Positions 33,884 to 44,698 of a stretch of 52,638 nucleotides of DNA are shown in pieces (position 1 is the stretch's first letter; each line of letters begins with the position of its first letter). Made by a program: the position numbers and the translations under genes. The stretch is from Rhodanobacter sp. (GTDB lineage: Bacteria > Pseudomonadota > Gammaproteobacteria > Xanthomonadales > Rhodanobacteraceae), in assembly GCA_022730075.1 (NCBI GenBank), contig DZBX01000003.1, positions 1,157 to 53,794 on the forward strand, in the 5' to 3' direction. The notes beneath the pieces were generated by a model. That model had not been told where the DNA came from, searched no databases, and saw nothing but the letters and a program-made list of their open reading frames with translations.

Positions 33884-35308
33884 ATGCCGCACGCCGATCC
33901 GCATCACATTGTTCCGTTCGCCAGCGCACCCGCGCGCAGCGAGGCCGACTTGCTGGCCGACGAGGCACGCTACTGCTCGTTCGGTGACACGGTGCACTAC
34001 ACCGAGCCACCGAAGATCTTCGCGCGTTGCGAAGGCAGCTACATGTACGACCGCGCCGGCCTGCCCTATCTGGACTTGCAGATGTGGTACTCGGCGTGCA
34101 ATTTCGGCTACGCCAATCCGCGCCTCAACGCCGCGCTGAAGCACCAGATCGACACCCTGCCGCAGGTCGCCAGCCAGTACCTGCATGTGGAGAAAATCGA
34201 ACTGGCGAAGATCATCGCGCAGGACGCCGAGCGCAAGTTCGGCCTGCCCGGGCGCGTGCACTTCAACGTCGGCGGCGCGCAGGCGGTCGAGGATTCGCTC
34301 AAGCTGGTGCGCAATTTCAAGGGCGGCAAGAGCCTGATGATGGCCTACGAGGGCGGCTACCACGGCCGTACCCTGGGCGCATCGGCGATCACCTCCAGTT
34401 ACCGTTACCGGCGGCGTTACGGCCACTTCGGCGATCGCGCCATGTTCCTGCCGTTCCCGTACCACTTCCGCGGGCCCAGGGGCATGAGCAAGGAAGAGTA
34501 CGGCGAGCAACTGGTGCGCGAGTTCGCGCGCCTGTTCGAGACCGAGTACTACGGCGTGTGGGACCCGAAGGCCGGCGAGTGCGAGTACGCGGCGCTGTAT
34601 GTCGAGCCGCTGCAGGGTACCGGCGGCTACGTGCTGCCGCCCAAGAACTACTTCGCCGGCATCAAGAAGGTGCTCGATGAGCACGGCATGCTGATGGTGG
34701 TGGACGAGATCCAGATGGGTTTCTACCGCACCGGCAAGCTCTGGGGCATCGAGCATTTCGGCGTCAAGCCCGATGTGATCGTGTTCGGCAAGGCGCTCAC
34801 CAACGGCCTCAATCCCCTGTCCGGGTTGTGGGCGCGCGAGGAGCTGATCAACCCCAAGCAGTTCCCGCCCGGCTCCACGCATTCCACCTTCAACGCCAAT
34901 CCGCTGGGTACCGCGGTGGGTCTGGAGGCCATGCGCATGCTGGCCGAGACCGATTACGAGGCGATGGTGTCCGCCAGCGGCGCGCACTTTCTCGCCGGGC
35001 TGCGCGATCTGCAGAAGCGCCACCCCGAGGTCGGCGATGTCGATGGCCTCGGTCTGGCGCTGCGCGCCGAGATCTGCGAGGCCGACGGCTTCACGCCCAG
35101 CAAGAAACTGGTCGATCGCATGGTCGACATCGGCCTGGCCGGTGATCTCGACCACAACGGCAAGAAGATCGGCCTGGTGCTGGACATCGGCGGCTACTAC
35201 AAGAACGTGATCACCTTCGCGCCCTCGCTGCACATCAGCGGCGCCGAGATCGACCTGGCCATGAGCCTGCTCGACCAGCTGCTGACGCGCGCCAAGCGTT
35301 CGCTGTGA
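33884..35308 (+). CDS. Class III (ornithine/GABA-type) PLP aminotransferase
   Basis: 474-residue fold-type I aminotransferase. The cofactor lysine is K303 in VIVFGKALTNGLNPLSG. The PLP phosphate and ring contacts are GGAQAVEDSLKLVRNF, AYEGGYHGRTLGASAIT and MVVDEIQMGFYRTGKL, the last with the conserved Asp. THSTFNANPLGTA follows. Databases call this group 'aspartate aminotransferase family protein'; its donors are usually omega-amino compounds. The pairing with a HAD phosphatase 3 nt upstream suggests a route through a phosphorylated keto or amino intermediate, which I infer from context only. Confidence 0.88.
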   Translation: MPHADPHHIVPFASAPARSEADLLADEARYCSFGDTVHYTEPPKIFARCEGSYMYDRAGLPYLDLQMWYSACNFGYANPRLNAALKHQIDTLPQVASQYLHVEKIELAKIIAQDAERKFGLPGRVHFNVGGAQAVEDSLKLVRNFKGGKSLMMAYEGGYHGRTLGASAITSSYRYRRRYGHFGDRAMFLPFPYHFRGPRGMSKEEYGEQLVREFARLFETEYYGVWDPKAGECEYAALYVEPLQGTGGYVLPPKNYFAGIKKVLDEHGMLMVVDEIQMGFYRTGKLWGIEHFGVKPDVIVFGKALTNGLNPLSGLWAREELINPKQFPPGSTHSTFNANPLGTAVGLEAMRMLAETDYEAMVSASGAHFLAGLRDLQKRHPEVGDVDGLGLALRAEICEADGFTPSKKLVDRMVDIGLAGDLDHNGKKIGLVLDIGGYYKNVITFAPSLHISGAEIDLAMSLLDQLLTRAKRSL

Positions 35309-35372
35309 CGCAGCGCCGAGCCGTGCCGTCGCAGCCCATCGGCCGCGATGGCATGGTCGCTACAATCACGCC

Positions 35373-35729
35373 ATGGATATCTTCAAGGTCTTCACCGTCG
35401 AGGCGGCGCACCGGCTCACCGCCGTGCCGCCCGAACACAAGTGCGCGCGCCTGCATGGGCATTCGATCCGCATCGAGGTCCACGTCAGCGGCGAACCCGA
35501 CCCGGCGCTGGGCTGGGTGTGCGATTTCGCCGACATCAAGCGCGCGTTCCGGCCGTTGTACGCGCAGCTCGACCACAACTACCTCAACGACCTGCCGGGC
35601 CTGGACAATCCCACCAGCGAGTTGATCGCGCGCTGGATCTGGCAGCGACTCAAGCCGGAATTGCCCGGCCTCAGCTGCATCGTGGTGCACGAGACCTGCA
35701 CGGCCGGCGCGAGTTATCGCGGCGATTGA
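35373..35729 (+). CDS. queD: 6-carboxy-5,6,7,8-tetrahydropterin synthase QueD
   Basis: Makes 6-carboxytetrahydropterin from dihydroneopterin triphosphate, the step after GTP cyclohydrolase in queuosine and 7-deazaguanine synthesis. The 118-residue protein keeps the zinc ligands H13 (AAHRL), H28 and H30 (RLHGHS) and the catalytic C24 (EHKCARLHGH). It also keeps the DFADIK and LDHNYLND segments and the substrate Glu in VHETCTAG. TACAAT at 35361-35366 is a good -10-like box, but it lies so close to the ATG that it would give a nearly leaderless transcript. It is 64 nt after the aminotransferase and may also be read from that operon. Confidence 0.94.
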   Translation: MDIFKVFTVEAAHRLTAVPPEHKCARLHGHSIRIEVHVSGEPDPALGWVCDFADIKRAFRPLYAQLDHNYLNDLPGLDNPTSELIARWIWQRLKPELPGLSCIVVHETCTAGASYRGD

Positions 35730-35866
35730 ATATCGTCCAGGCCCTGATCGTTCTCGCGGCGTCCATGCTGTGGAGCAGCATCGTCCGGACTCAGGCGGCT
35801 GCGCGGCACGTGCAAAGCCGCTTCAGCATTGGAAACCGCGGCTGAATTGGATCATTGAGCACGATG

Positions 35867-35895
35867 TTGCATCGCACCAAATGCCGTGCTAGGAT
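35867..35895 (+). promoter_or_regulatory. Candidate phasin promoter
   Basis: TTGCAT (35867-35872), a 17-bp spacer and TAGGAT (35890-35895). The start of transcription would be near 35902, giving a ~30-nt leader with GAGGAGG ahead of the ATG. Confidence 0.55.
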
Positions 35896-35931
35896 CTCTT
35901 CACGCTGAAATCCAAGCCTGAGGAGGCTGCC

Positions 35932-36303
35932 ATGACCAACACTGCGTTCAACACCACCGCCTGGACCGACACCGTGACTGGCGCCGGCCGTGATCTGCAA
36001 GCCGCTGCGCTGAAGGCGCAAACGCTGAACTTCGATACCTTCGGTACCTTGCTGGGCCAGCATTTCGACATGCTGAGCAAGCAGAGCGAGGCCGCGCTGG
36101 CCTTTGGCCGTGAAGCCATGGCCGCGCGCGACGCCGAGTCCGCCAATGCACTGATCGGCAAGGGCATCGCCACCGCGCGCAGCCAGGCCGAGGCCGCGCT
36201 GGCCCATGGCCGCAACATCGCGAGCACGCTGAATCGTCACGCCGAGGCCTTGCAGAACCTGGCCGAGAAGCAGGTCGCGCAGGTCAAGCCCATCAAGGGC
36301 TGA
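35932..36303 (+). CDS. Phasin-family protein
   Basis: Small helical protein of 123 residues, Ala-rich with amphipathic helices (LQAAALKAQTLNFDTFGTLLGQHFDML, FGREAMAARDAESANALIGKG, ALAHGRNIASTLNRHAEALQNLAEKQVAQ). This matches the Phasin_2 type. Phasins coat polyhydroxyalkanoate granules, but many relatives exist in bacteria without PHA. No PHA synthase gene is present in the window. A very strong Shine-Dalgarno (GAGGAGG), a clear promoter and a strong terminator 60 nt after the stop suggest a highly expressed single gene. Confidence 0.8.
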   Translation: MTNTAFNTTAWTDTVTGAGRDLQAAALKAQTLNFDTFGTLLGQHFDMLSKQSEAALAFGREAMAARDAESANALIGKGIATARSQAEAALAHGRNIASTLNRHAEALQNLAEKQVAQVKPIKG

Positions 36304-36363
36304 TCCAACACTGCAGTCGAAATACCGCGGAAGCTCCCTCCCTCTCGGCTTCCGCGGCTCCTG

Positions 36364-36392
36364 ACGGGCCGGTCATACCGGCCCGTTTTTTT
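36364..36392 (+). terminator. Intrinsic terminator after the phasin gene
   Basis: ACGGGCCGGT (36364-36373), loop CAT, ACCGGCCCGT (36377-36386) is a perfect 10-bp stem followed by a run of seven T (36386-36392). This is the best intrinsic terminator in the window. Confidence 0.93.
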
Positions 36393-36443
36393 GGGCGCGC
36401 CGCGCCCTGTCCCGCCGCCCACAAGGAAATCGTGAGGCAGGCA

Positions 36444-36473
36444 TTGCCGCGCGCGTAATGCGGCTGCTATCCT
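36444..36473 (+). promoter_or_regulatory. Candidate promoter of the atp operon
   Basis: TTGCCG (36444-36449), an 18-bp spacer and TATCCT (36468-36473), each 4 of 6 to consensus. It lies between the phasin terminator and atpI, leaving a leader of about 60 nt. Confidence 0.5.
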
Positions 36474-36536
36474 TTTACGGCTTTGAGGCAGGCAGTCGGC
36501 AGGCTCGCGCTGCGGGCTGGACGCGAGGCAGTGTCG

Positions 36537-38082
<1,546 letters not shown>

Positions 38083-38151
38083 TCACTTGAAACCTCTCAA
38101 GCCATATGCGGTCGTCGCGGCGATTGCCGCGACCGTAGTGGGAAGCCTGCA

Positions 38152-38622
38152 ATGAACATCAACCTCACGCTCATCATTCAGGCATTGGTGCTGTTTGCCG
38201 TGGCCTTGATCATGATGAAGTACGCTTGGCCCGCCTTCATGGCGGCCATCGAAGAACGACAGAAGCGCATCGCCGAGGGGCTGGCCGCGGCGGAAAGCGC
38301 GCGCGCCGAACTGCGCGATGCCGATGCGCGCGTGGCCGAGGAGATCAAGGCCGCGCGGCAACAGGCCGCGGAGATCATCGACCGTGCCCAGCACCAGGCC
38401 AACCTGTTGCTGGACAAGGCGCGCGAGGACGCCGTGGCCGAGATGCAGCGTTACAAGACCGCCGCCGAGACCGAGATCGCCGCCGCCACGGCGCGTGCGC
38501 GCGAGGAGCTCAGTGCGCGCGTCGGCGAGCTGGTCGTGGCCGGCGCCAGCAAGATCCTGCAGCGCGAGGTGGATGCCGGTACCCACCGACAGATGCTCGA
38601 TCAACTGGCGGCCGAGATCTGA
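38152..38622 (+). CDS. atpF: ATP synthase Fo subunit b
   Basis: 156 residues. One N-terminal membrane helix (LTLIIQALVLFAVALIMMKYAWPAF) is followed by a long charged coiled coil (EERQKRIAEGLAAAESARAELRDADARVAEEIKAARQQA and on). Two copies dimerise as the peripheral stalk. Its stop is 2 nt before atpH. Confidence 0.95.
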   Translation: MNINLTLIIQALVLFAVALIMMKYAWPAFMAAIEERQKRIAEGLAAAESARAELRDADARVAEEIKAARQQAAEIIDRAQHQANLLLDKAREDAVAEMQRYKTAAETEIAAATARAREELSARVGELVVAGASKILQREVDAGTHRQMLDQLAAEI

Positions 38623-38624
38623 CC

Positions 38625-39164
38625 ATGGCGCAGGCGCTGACCCTTGCCCGGCCTTATGCGCGCGCTGCCTTCGCTGCCGCGCGCGCGGACCAGCAGCTGG
38701 CTTCGTGGTCGGCGTGTCTGGCGTTCGCGGCGCAAGTCGCACTCGATGCGCAGATCGTCGCCTTGCACGGTGATCCGCGCGTCACGCCGGGGCAGTTGCA
38801 GGCGCTGCATCTGCCGCCGGATGCGGCCAGTGGCGGCGCCTTCGCGCGTTTTCTCATCGTGCTGGCCGAAGCCGGGCGCATGGACCTGCTGCCGTTCATC
38901 CGCGACGAATTCGACGCGCTGCTGCGCGATGCCGAGGCCACGCTGGAAGTCGGCGTGACCAGTGCGCAGGCGCTGGACGAAGCCGCGCAGGCACGCCTGA
39001 GCGAATCACTGGCGCGGCGTTACGGACGCCGCATCCAGTTGAACCTGCACCAGGACCCCGCGCTGGTCGCCGGCATCGTGCTCGAAGTCGAGGGCGAAGT
39101 GATCGACGGCTCCATGCGCGGACGTCTGCAGCGCCTCGCTGGCGCGCTGGCCCACGGCAACTGA
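38625..39164 (+). CDS. atpH: ATP synthase F1 subunit delta
   Basis: 179 residues. The N-terminal helical bundle begins with [18 protein letters not shown] and the C-terminal half has [40 protein letters not shown]. The delta subunit joins F1 to the b stalk. ATG 38625 lies 2 nt after the atpF stop. Confidence 0.94.
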   Translation: MAQALTLARPYARAAFAAARADQQLASWSACLAFAAQVALDAQIVALHGDPRVTPGQLQALHLPPDAASGGAFARFLIVLAEAGRMDLLPFIRDEFDALLRDAEATLEVGVTSAQALDEAAQARLSESLARRYGRRIQLNLHQDPALVAGIVLEVEGEVIDGSMRGRLQRLAGALAHGN

Positions 39165-39243
39165 TGGTTTAGCACCCGACCCTTCTTGCAGATTCCACAT
39201 TCGCGACCGCCCTGCTTGCGCGGGGCTCCACGGGAACAAGTCC

Positions 39244-40794
39244 ATGTCCAGCACCACGCTCAATCCTTCCGAAATCAGCGAGCTGATCAAGCAGCGCATC
39301 GAGCAGTTCAAGCTCGGCGCAGAGGCGCGCAACGAGGGCACCCTGATCAGCGTGTCCGACGGCATCGTGCGCATCCACGGTCTCGACGACGTGATGCAGG
39401 GCGAGATGATCGAGCTGCCGGGTGACACCTTCGCGCTGGCGCTGAATCTGGAGCGCGACTCGGTCGGCGCCGTGGTGCTGGGCGACTACCAGCATCTGCG
39501 CGAGGGCGATCGCGTCAAGACCACCGGCCGCATCCTCGAGGTGCCGGTGGGCGAGGCGCTGCTGGGGCGCGTGGTCAATGCGCTGGGTCAGCCCATCGAC
39601 GGTCGCGGCACGATCGCGGCCACCGCAACCAGCCCGATCGAGAAAGTCGCGCCCGGCGTGATCTGGCGCAAGTCGGTGGATCAGCCGGTGCAGACCGGCT
39701 ACAAATCCATCGACGCCATGGTTCCGATCGGTCGCGGCCAGCGCGAGCTGCTGATCGGCGACCGCCAGACCGGCAAGACCGCGCTGGCCGTGGATGCGAT
39801 CATCAACCAGAAGGGCTCCGGCATAAAGTGCATCTACGTCGCCATCGGCCAGAAGCAGAGTTCGATCGCCGCCGTGGTGCGCAAGCTCGAAGAGTACGGC
39901 GCGCTGCAGCACACCATCATCGTCGCCGCCTCGGCGTCCGAATCGGCCGCGATGCAGTACATCGCGCCGTATTCCGGCTGCACCATGGGCGAGTATTTCC
40001 GCGATCGCGGCGAGGACGCGCTGATCATCTACGACGATCTGACCAAGCAGGCCTGGGCCTACCGCCAGATCTCGCTGCTGCTGAAGCGTCCGCCGGGCCG
40101 CGAGGCCTACCCGGGCGACGTGTTCTACCTGCATTCGCGCCTGCTCGAGCGTGCCGCGCGCGTCAACGCGGAGTACGTCGAAAAGGCCACGCAGGGCGCA
40201 ATCAAGGGCAAGACCGGTTCACTCACCGCGCTGCCGATCATTGAAACCCAGGCTGGCGACGTGTCGGCGTTCGTGCCGACCAACGTGATCTCGATCACCG
40301 ACGGCCAGATTTTCCTCGAGACCGACCTGTTCAACGCGGGCATCCGTCCCGCGGTGAATGCCGGCGTGTCGGTGTCGCGCGTCGGTGGCGCCGCGCAGAC
40401 CAAGATCATCAAGAAGCTGGGCGGCGGCGTGCGCCTGGCGCTGGCGCAGTACCGCGAGCTGGCGGCATTCGCGCAGTTCGCGTCCGATCTGGACGCGGCC
40501 ACGCGCGCGCAGCTCGAGCGCGGTCAGCGCGTCACCGAGCTGATGAAGCAGAAGCAATACAGCCCGCTGTCGGTGGCCGACATGGCCGTCTCGCTGTACG
40601 CCGCCAACGAGGGTCATCTGGACGATCTGAAAATCGCCGAGGTGCTGCCCTTCGAGCACGCATTGCACCAGTTCATGCGTCAGGGCTACGCCGCGCTGAT
40701 GCAGTCGATCGACGCCAGCGGTGATTGGAACAAGGACATCGAGGGTGCCTTCCAGCAGGCGCTCGCCGAGTTCAAGAAGACCGGGAGCTGGTAA
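39244..40794 (+). CDS. atpA: ATP synthase F1 subunit alpha
   Basis: 516-residue non-catalytic nucleotide-binding subunit. The P-loop is [13 protein letters not shown], the Walker B region is [19 protein letters not shown], and the arginine finger region reads [25 protein letters not shown]. It begins [22 protein letters not shown], the usual alpha N-terminus that binds delta. It is 79 nt after atpH. The 146-nt gap to atpG is longer than usual. Confidence 0.97.
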   Translation: MSSTTLNPSEISELIKQRIEQFKLGAEARNEGTLISVSDGIVRIHGLDDVMQGEMIELPGDTFALALNLERDSVGAVVLGDYQHLREGDRVKTTGRILEVPVGEALLGRVVNALGQPIDGRGTIAATATSPIEKVAPGVIWRKSVDQPVQTGYKSIDAMVPIGRGQRELLIGDRQTGKTALAVDAIINQKGSGIKCIYVAIGQKQSSIAAVVRKLEEYGALQHTIIVAASASESAAMQYIAPYSGCTMGEYFRDRGEDALIIYDDLTKQAWAYRQISLLLKRPPGREAYPGDVFYLHSRLLERAARVNAEYVEKATQGAIKGKTGSLTALPIIETQAGDVSAFVPTNVISITDGQIFLETDLFNAGIRPAVNAGVSVSRVGGAAQTKIIKKLGGGVRLALAQYRELAAFAQFASDLDAATRAQLERGQRVTELMKQKQYSPLSVADMAVSLYAANEGHLDDLKIAEVLPFEHALHQFMRQGYAALMQSIDASGDWNKDIEGAFQQALAEFKKTGSW

Positions 40795-40798
40795 GCGG

Positions 40799-40940
40799 GT
40801 CGGGATCCGGGTGTCGGGACGCGCGACCTGCGCCTGCGGGTTCGCGGTACCGGCATCGGGATCCGGGGAAGAAACGCCCGGGAAGATGACGATTCGGCTT
40901 GGCGCCGAGTCGCGAATCCCGGGTTTCGAGGTTTGCAGAC
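40799..40940. repeat. Repeat-like spacer between atpA and atpG
   Basis: The spacer is built of GTCGGGATCCGGG, GTGTCGGGA, GCATCGGGATCCGGGG and GAGTCGCGAATCCCGGG words. These resemble diverged copies of the GGGAGTC/GGGAATC heptamers at 45-121. It holds no gene. Its position inside an essential operon suggests an inserted repeat that has decayed. Confidence 0.5.
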
Positions 40941-41807
40941 ATGGCCAACGCACGCGAAATCCGCAGCAAGATCCGCAGCACGCAGAACATGCGCAAGGTG
41001 ACGCGTGCGCTGGAGATGGTTTCGGCTTCGAAAATCCGCAAGGCGCAGGATCTGATGCGCGCCTCGCGTCCCTATGCGCGGCTGATGCGCCAGGTCGTCG
41101 GCCACATCGCCAAGGCCAACACCGAATACCGGCACCCGTTCCTGGCGCGACGCGAGACTGTCAAGCGCGTCGGCTATCTGATGATTTCCTCCGACCGCGG
41201 GCTGTGCGGGGGGCTCAACGCCAACCTGCAGCGCAAGCTGCTGGCCGAGATCCGTGCCTGGCGCGCGCAAGGCGTCGAGGTCGATGTGGTGGCGGTGGGA
41301 CAGAAGGCGTTGCAGTTCTTCCGTCGTCTCAAGGACATCCAGCTGGTCGGCTCGGTCACGCATCTGGGCGAGCGCCCGCGCGTCGAGGATCTGATCGGCG
41401 TCATCAAGGTGCTGCTGGACGCCTATACCGCTGATCGTCTGGATCGCGTGTTCCTCGCCTACAACGATTTCATCAACACCATGAGCCAGAAGCCGATGGT
41501 GGGCACGCTGCTGCCATTGCCCGCCGGGCAGGGCCTGCAGGTCGGCCATGACTGGGACTACCTGTACGAGCCGGATGCGCGCAGCGTGCTCGATCCGGTA
41601 TTCGAGCGCTACGTCGAGGCACTGGTCTACCAGGGCGTGCTGGAAAACCTGGCCTGCGAGCACGCAGCGCGCATGGTGGCGATGAAGAGCGCCTCGGACA
41701 ACGCCAACAAGCTGATCGAAACGTTCACCCTGATCTACAACAAGGCCCGCCAGGCGGCGATCACGCAGGAAATCAGCGAGATCGTCAGTGGCGCGGCCGC
41801 GGTATGA
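40941..41807 (+). CDS. atpG: ATP synthase F1 subunit gamma
   Basis: 288-residue central rotor. The N-terminal coiled-coil helix is [36 protein letters not shown]. The middle has [20 protein letters not shown]. The C-terminal helix is [41 protein letters not shown]. All match gamma, and ATG 40941 gives the exact family start. Confidence 0.96.
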   Translation: MANAREIRSKIRSTQNMRKVTRALEMVSASKIRKAQDLMRASRPYARLMRQVVGHIAKANTEYRHPFLARRETVKRVGYLMISSDRGLCGGLNANLQRKLLAEIRAWRAQGVEVDVVAVGQKALQFFRRLKDIQLVGSVTHLGERPRVEDLIGVIKVLLDAYTADRLDRVFLAYNDFINTMSQKPMVGTLLPLPAGQGLQVGHDWDYLYEPDARSVLDPVFERYVEALVYQGVLENLACEHAARMVAMKSASDNANKLIETFTLIYNKARQAAITQEISEIVSGAAAV

Positions 41808-41894
41808 GGCCCGGTGCTTTCCGCTGCGGCGCAAGGCGGCGCGTGGCGCCGGATAAAACTGCGGGTGAATTGCGCCCTGCAAGTTTCGAGCTCT

Positions 41895-41920
41895 CATCCC
41901 GGCCCCTTTCGGGCGGGATG
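41895..41920. other. Intercistronic hairpin between atpG and atpD
   Basis: CATCCCG (41895-41901) pairs with CGGGATG (41914-41920), with an inner CCC/GGG helix. It lies in the 154-nt atpG-atpD gap and has no U-run. It could be an RNA-stability or processing element, or an attenuator. Confidence 0.45.
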
Positions 41921-41943
41921 GGGACCAACAACTGAAGATTTGA

Positions 41944-43377
<1,434 letters not shown>

Positions 43378-43473
43378 CGACAGCCGCAGGGCTGGCGGAA
43401 AACCGGATGCGGTCAGCCGTGCCGGCATCGCCACCCTGACACCCCCACGCATCAACCAGGCGAACCAGACACC

Positions 43474-43896
43474 ATGACCACCATCCGTTGCGACATCGTC
43501 AGTGCCGAGGCCGAGATCTTCCACGGCGAAGCCACGCTGGTGATCGCCAGCGGCGCCATGGGCGAGCTGGGCATCATGCCGCGCCACGCGCCGTTGATCA
43601 CGCGGCTGAAGCCGGGCCAGGTCGAGGTCGTGCGCCCCGATGGCGAGCGCCTGTCGTTCTATGTCTCCGGTGGCATCCTCGAGGTGCAGCCGCAGGTGGT
43701 CACGGTGCTGGCCGACACCGCGTTGCGCGCCGCCGATATCGACGAGGCCGCCGCGCTCAAGGCCAAGCAGGAAGCCCAGGACGCGTTGAGCAACCGCAAG
43801 GACGCCATCGAGCTGGCCGAGGCGCAGGCGCAACTGGTGCAGGCGGTCGCCCAATTGCAGGCTCTGGAGCGCCTGCGCAAGCAGCTGAAGCACTGA
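43474..43896 (+). CDS. atpC: ATP synthase F1 subunit epsilon
   Basis: 140 residues. The N-terminal beta-sandwich has [40 protein letters not shown] and [24 protein letters not shown] helical C-terminal hairpin ([46 protein letters not shown]) inhibits ATP hydrolysis in relatives. It ends the operon and is convergent with the dioxygenase gene. Confidence 0.95.
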   Translation: MTTIRCDIVSAEAEIFHGEATLVIASGAMGELGIMPRHAPLITRLKPGQVEVVRPDGERLSFYVSGGILEVQPQVVTVLADTALRAADIDEAAALKAKQEAQDALSNRKDAIELAEAQAQLVQAVAQLQALERLRKQLKH

Positions 43897-43951
43897 CTGC
43901 GCCGCACGCGCACGCGCTTGACCAAGTGGCGCGCGTTCGGCGCGCAGCCCG

Positions 43952-44644
43952 TCAGGGCTCGGCCCATTGCCGCAGCAGGTTGTGGTACACACCGGTGAGG
44001 CTGATGCACGCGGCCTGGTCCGCAGCGGTGGACAGCAGGCGCTGGATGGCACGGTCGAGATCGAACAGCAGGGCGCGCCGCGTGTCGTCGCGCACCATGC
44101 TCTGTACCCAGAAGAAACACGCCAGGCGCGTGCCGCGCGTGACCTCGGTCACGCGATGCAGGCTGGATGCGGGATACAGCAGCATGTCGCCGGCGGCGAG
44201 TTTGACGCGCTGCAGGCCGTAGGCGTCCTCGACCTGCAGTTCACCGCCGTCGTACTCGCCTGGATCCGCCAGGAACAGGGTCGCCGACAGGTCGGTGCGC
44301 AGCTTGTCGCTCGATCCCGGCAGCAGGCGCACGGCGCCGTCCACGTGCGCGCCGAACTGCATGCCCGCGCCATAGCGGTTGAACAGCGGTGGATACACGC
44401 GTTGTGGCAACGCGGCGCTGATGAACAGCGGGTTGCGCTCGAGCGCGGCCAGCACGACATCACCCAACTCGCGCGCCATCGCGGCGCGTTCGTCGATCTG
44501 CTGGTTGAACTTCACCGGCGCGCCGGTATGCCCGGCGGTCGCGCGGCCATCGACCCAGGGCGCATCGGCGGTCTCGAGGCGGACGCGCAGGGCAGCGACC
44601 TGTGCGGCAGCGAGCACGTTCGGAATCTGCAGCAGCATGAGCAT
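43952..44644 (-). CDS. PiuC-type Fe(II)/2-oxoglutarate dioxygenase (PKHD hydroxylase)
   Basis: 230 residues. The double-stranded beta-helix site is H100-x-D102 ([11 protein letters not shown]), H163 ([10 protein letters not shown]) and the 2-oxoglutarate Arg R173 ([13 protein letters not shown]). This matches the PKHD-type hydroxylase family of E. coli YbiX and Pseudomonas PiuC. Those genes lie next to the catecholate siderophore receptors Fiu/PiuA, as here. The substrate is unknown; a role in iron uptake is inferred from linkage. The TonB receptor ends 54 nt upstream, so both may be expressed from the Fur-type promoter. ATG 44644 has GAGG upstream; ATG 44638 is an alternative. Confidence 0.9.
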   Translation of the reverse strand: MLMLLQIPNVLAAAQVAALRVRLETADAPWVDGRATAGHTGAPVKFNQQIDERAAMARELGDVVLAALERNPLFISAALPQRVYPPLFNRYGAGMQFGAHVDGAVRLLPGSSDKLRTDLSATLFLADPGEYDGGELQVEDAYGLQRVKLAAGDMLLYPASSLHRVTEVTRGTRLACFFWVQSMVRDDTRRALLFDLDRAIQRLLSTAADQAACISLTGVYHNLLRQWAEP

Positions 44645-44698
44645 TGCGCCTCGTCAGGGCTCGTCGGCCGCTGCCGCAGCATGCGGCGGCGGGCGGAT

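Noticed and set aside
33095-35233. 712-codon open frame antisense to the phosphatase and aminotransferase genes
   Set aside because: It is repetitive Ala/Gln/Val-rich translation without motifs. The plus-strand genes are well supported.
35361-35372. Leaderless transcript for queD
   Set aside because: TACAAT is close to the ATG, but no -35 box pairs with it and the gene could be read from upstream. I kept it only as a remark.
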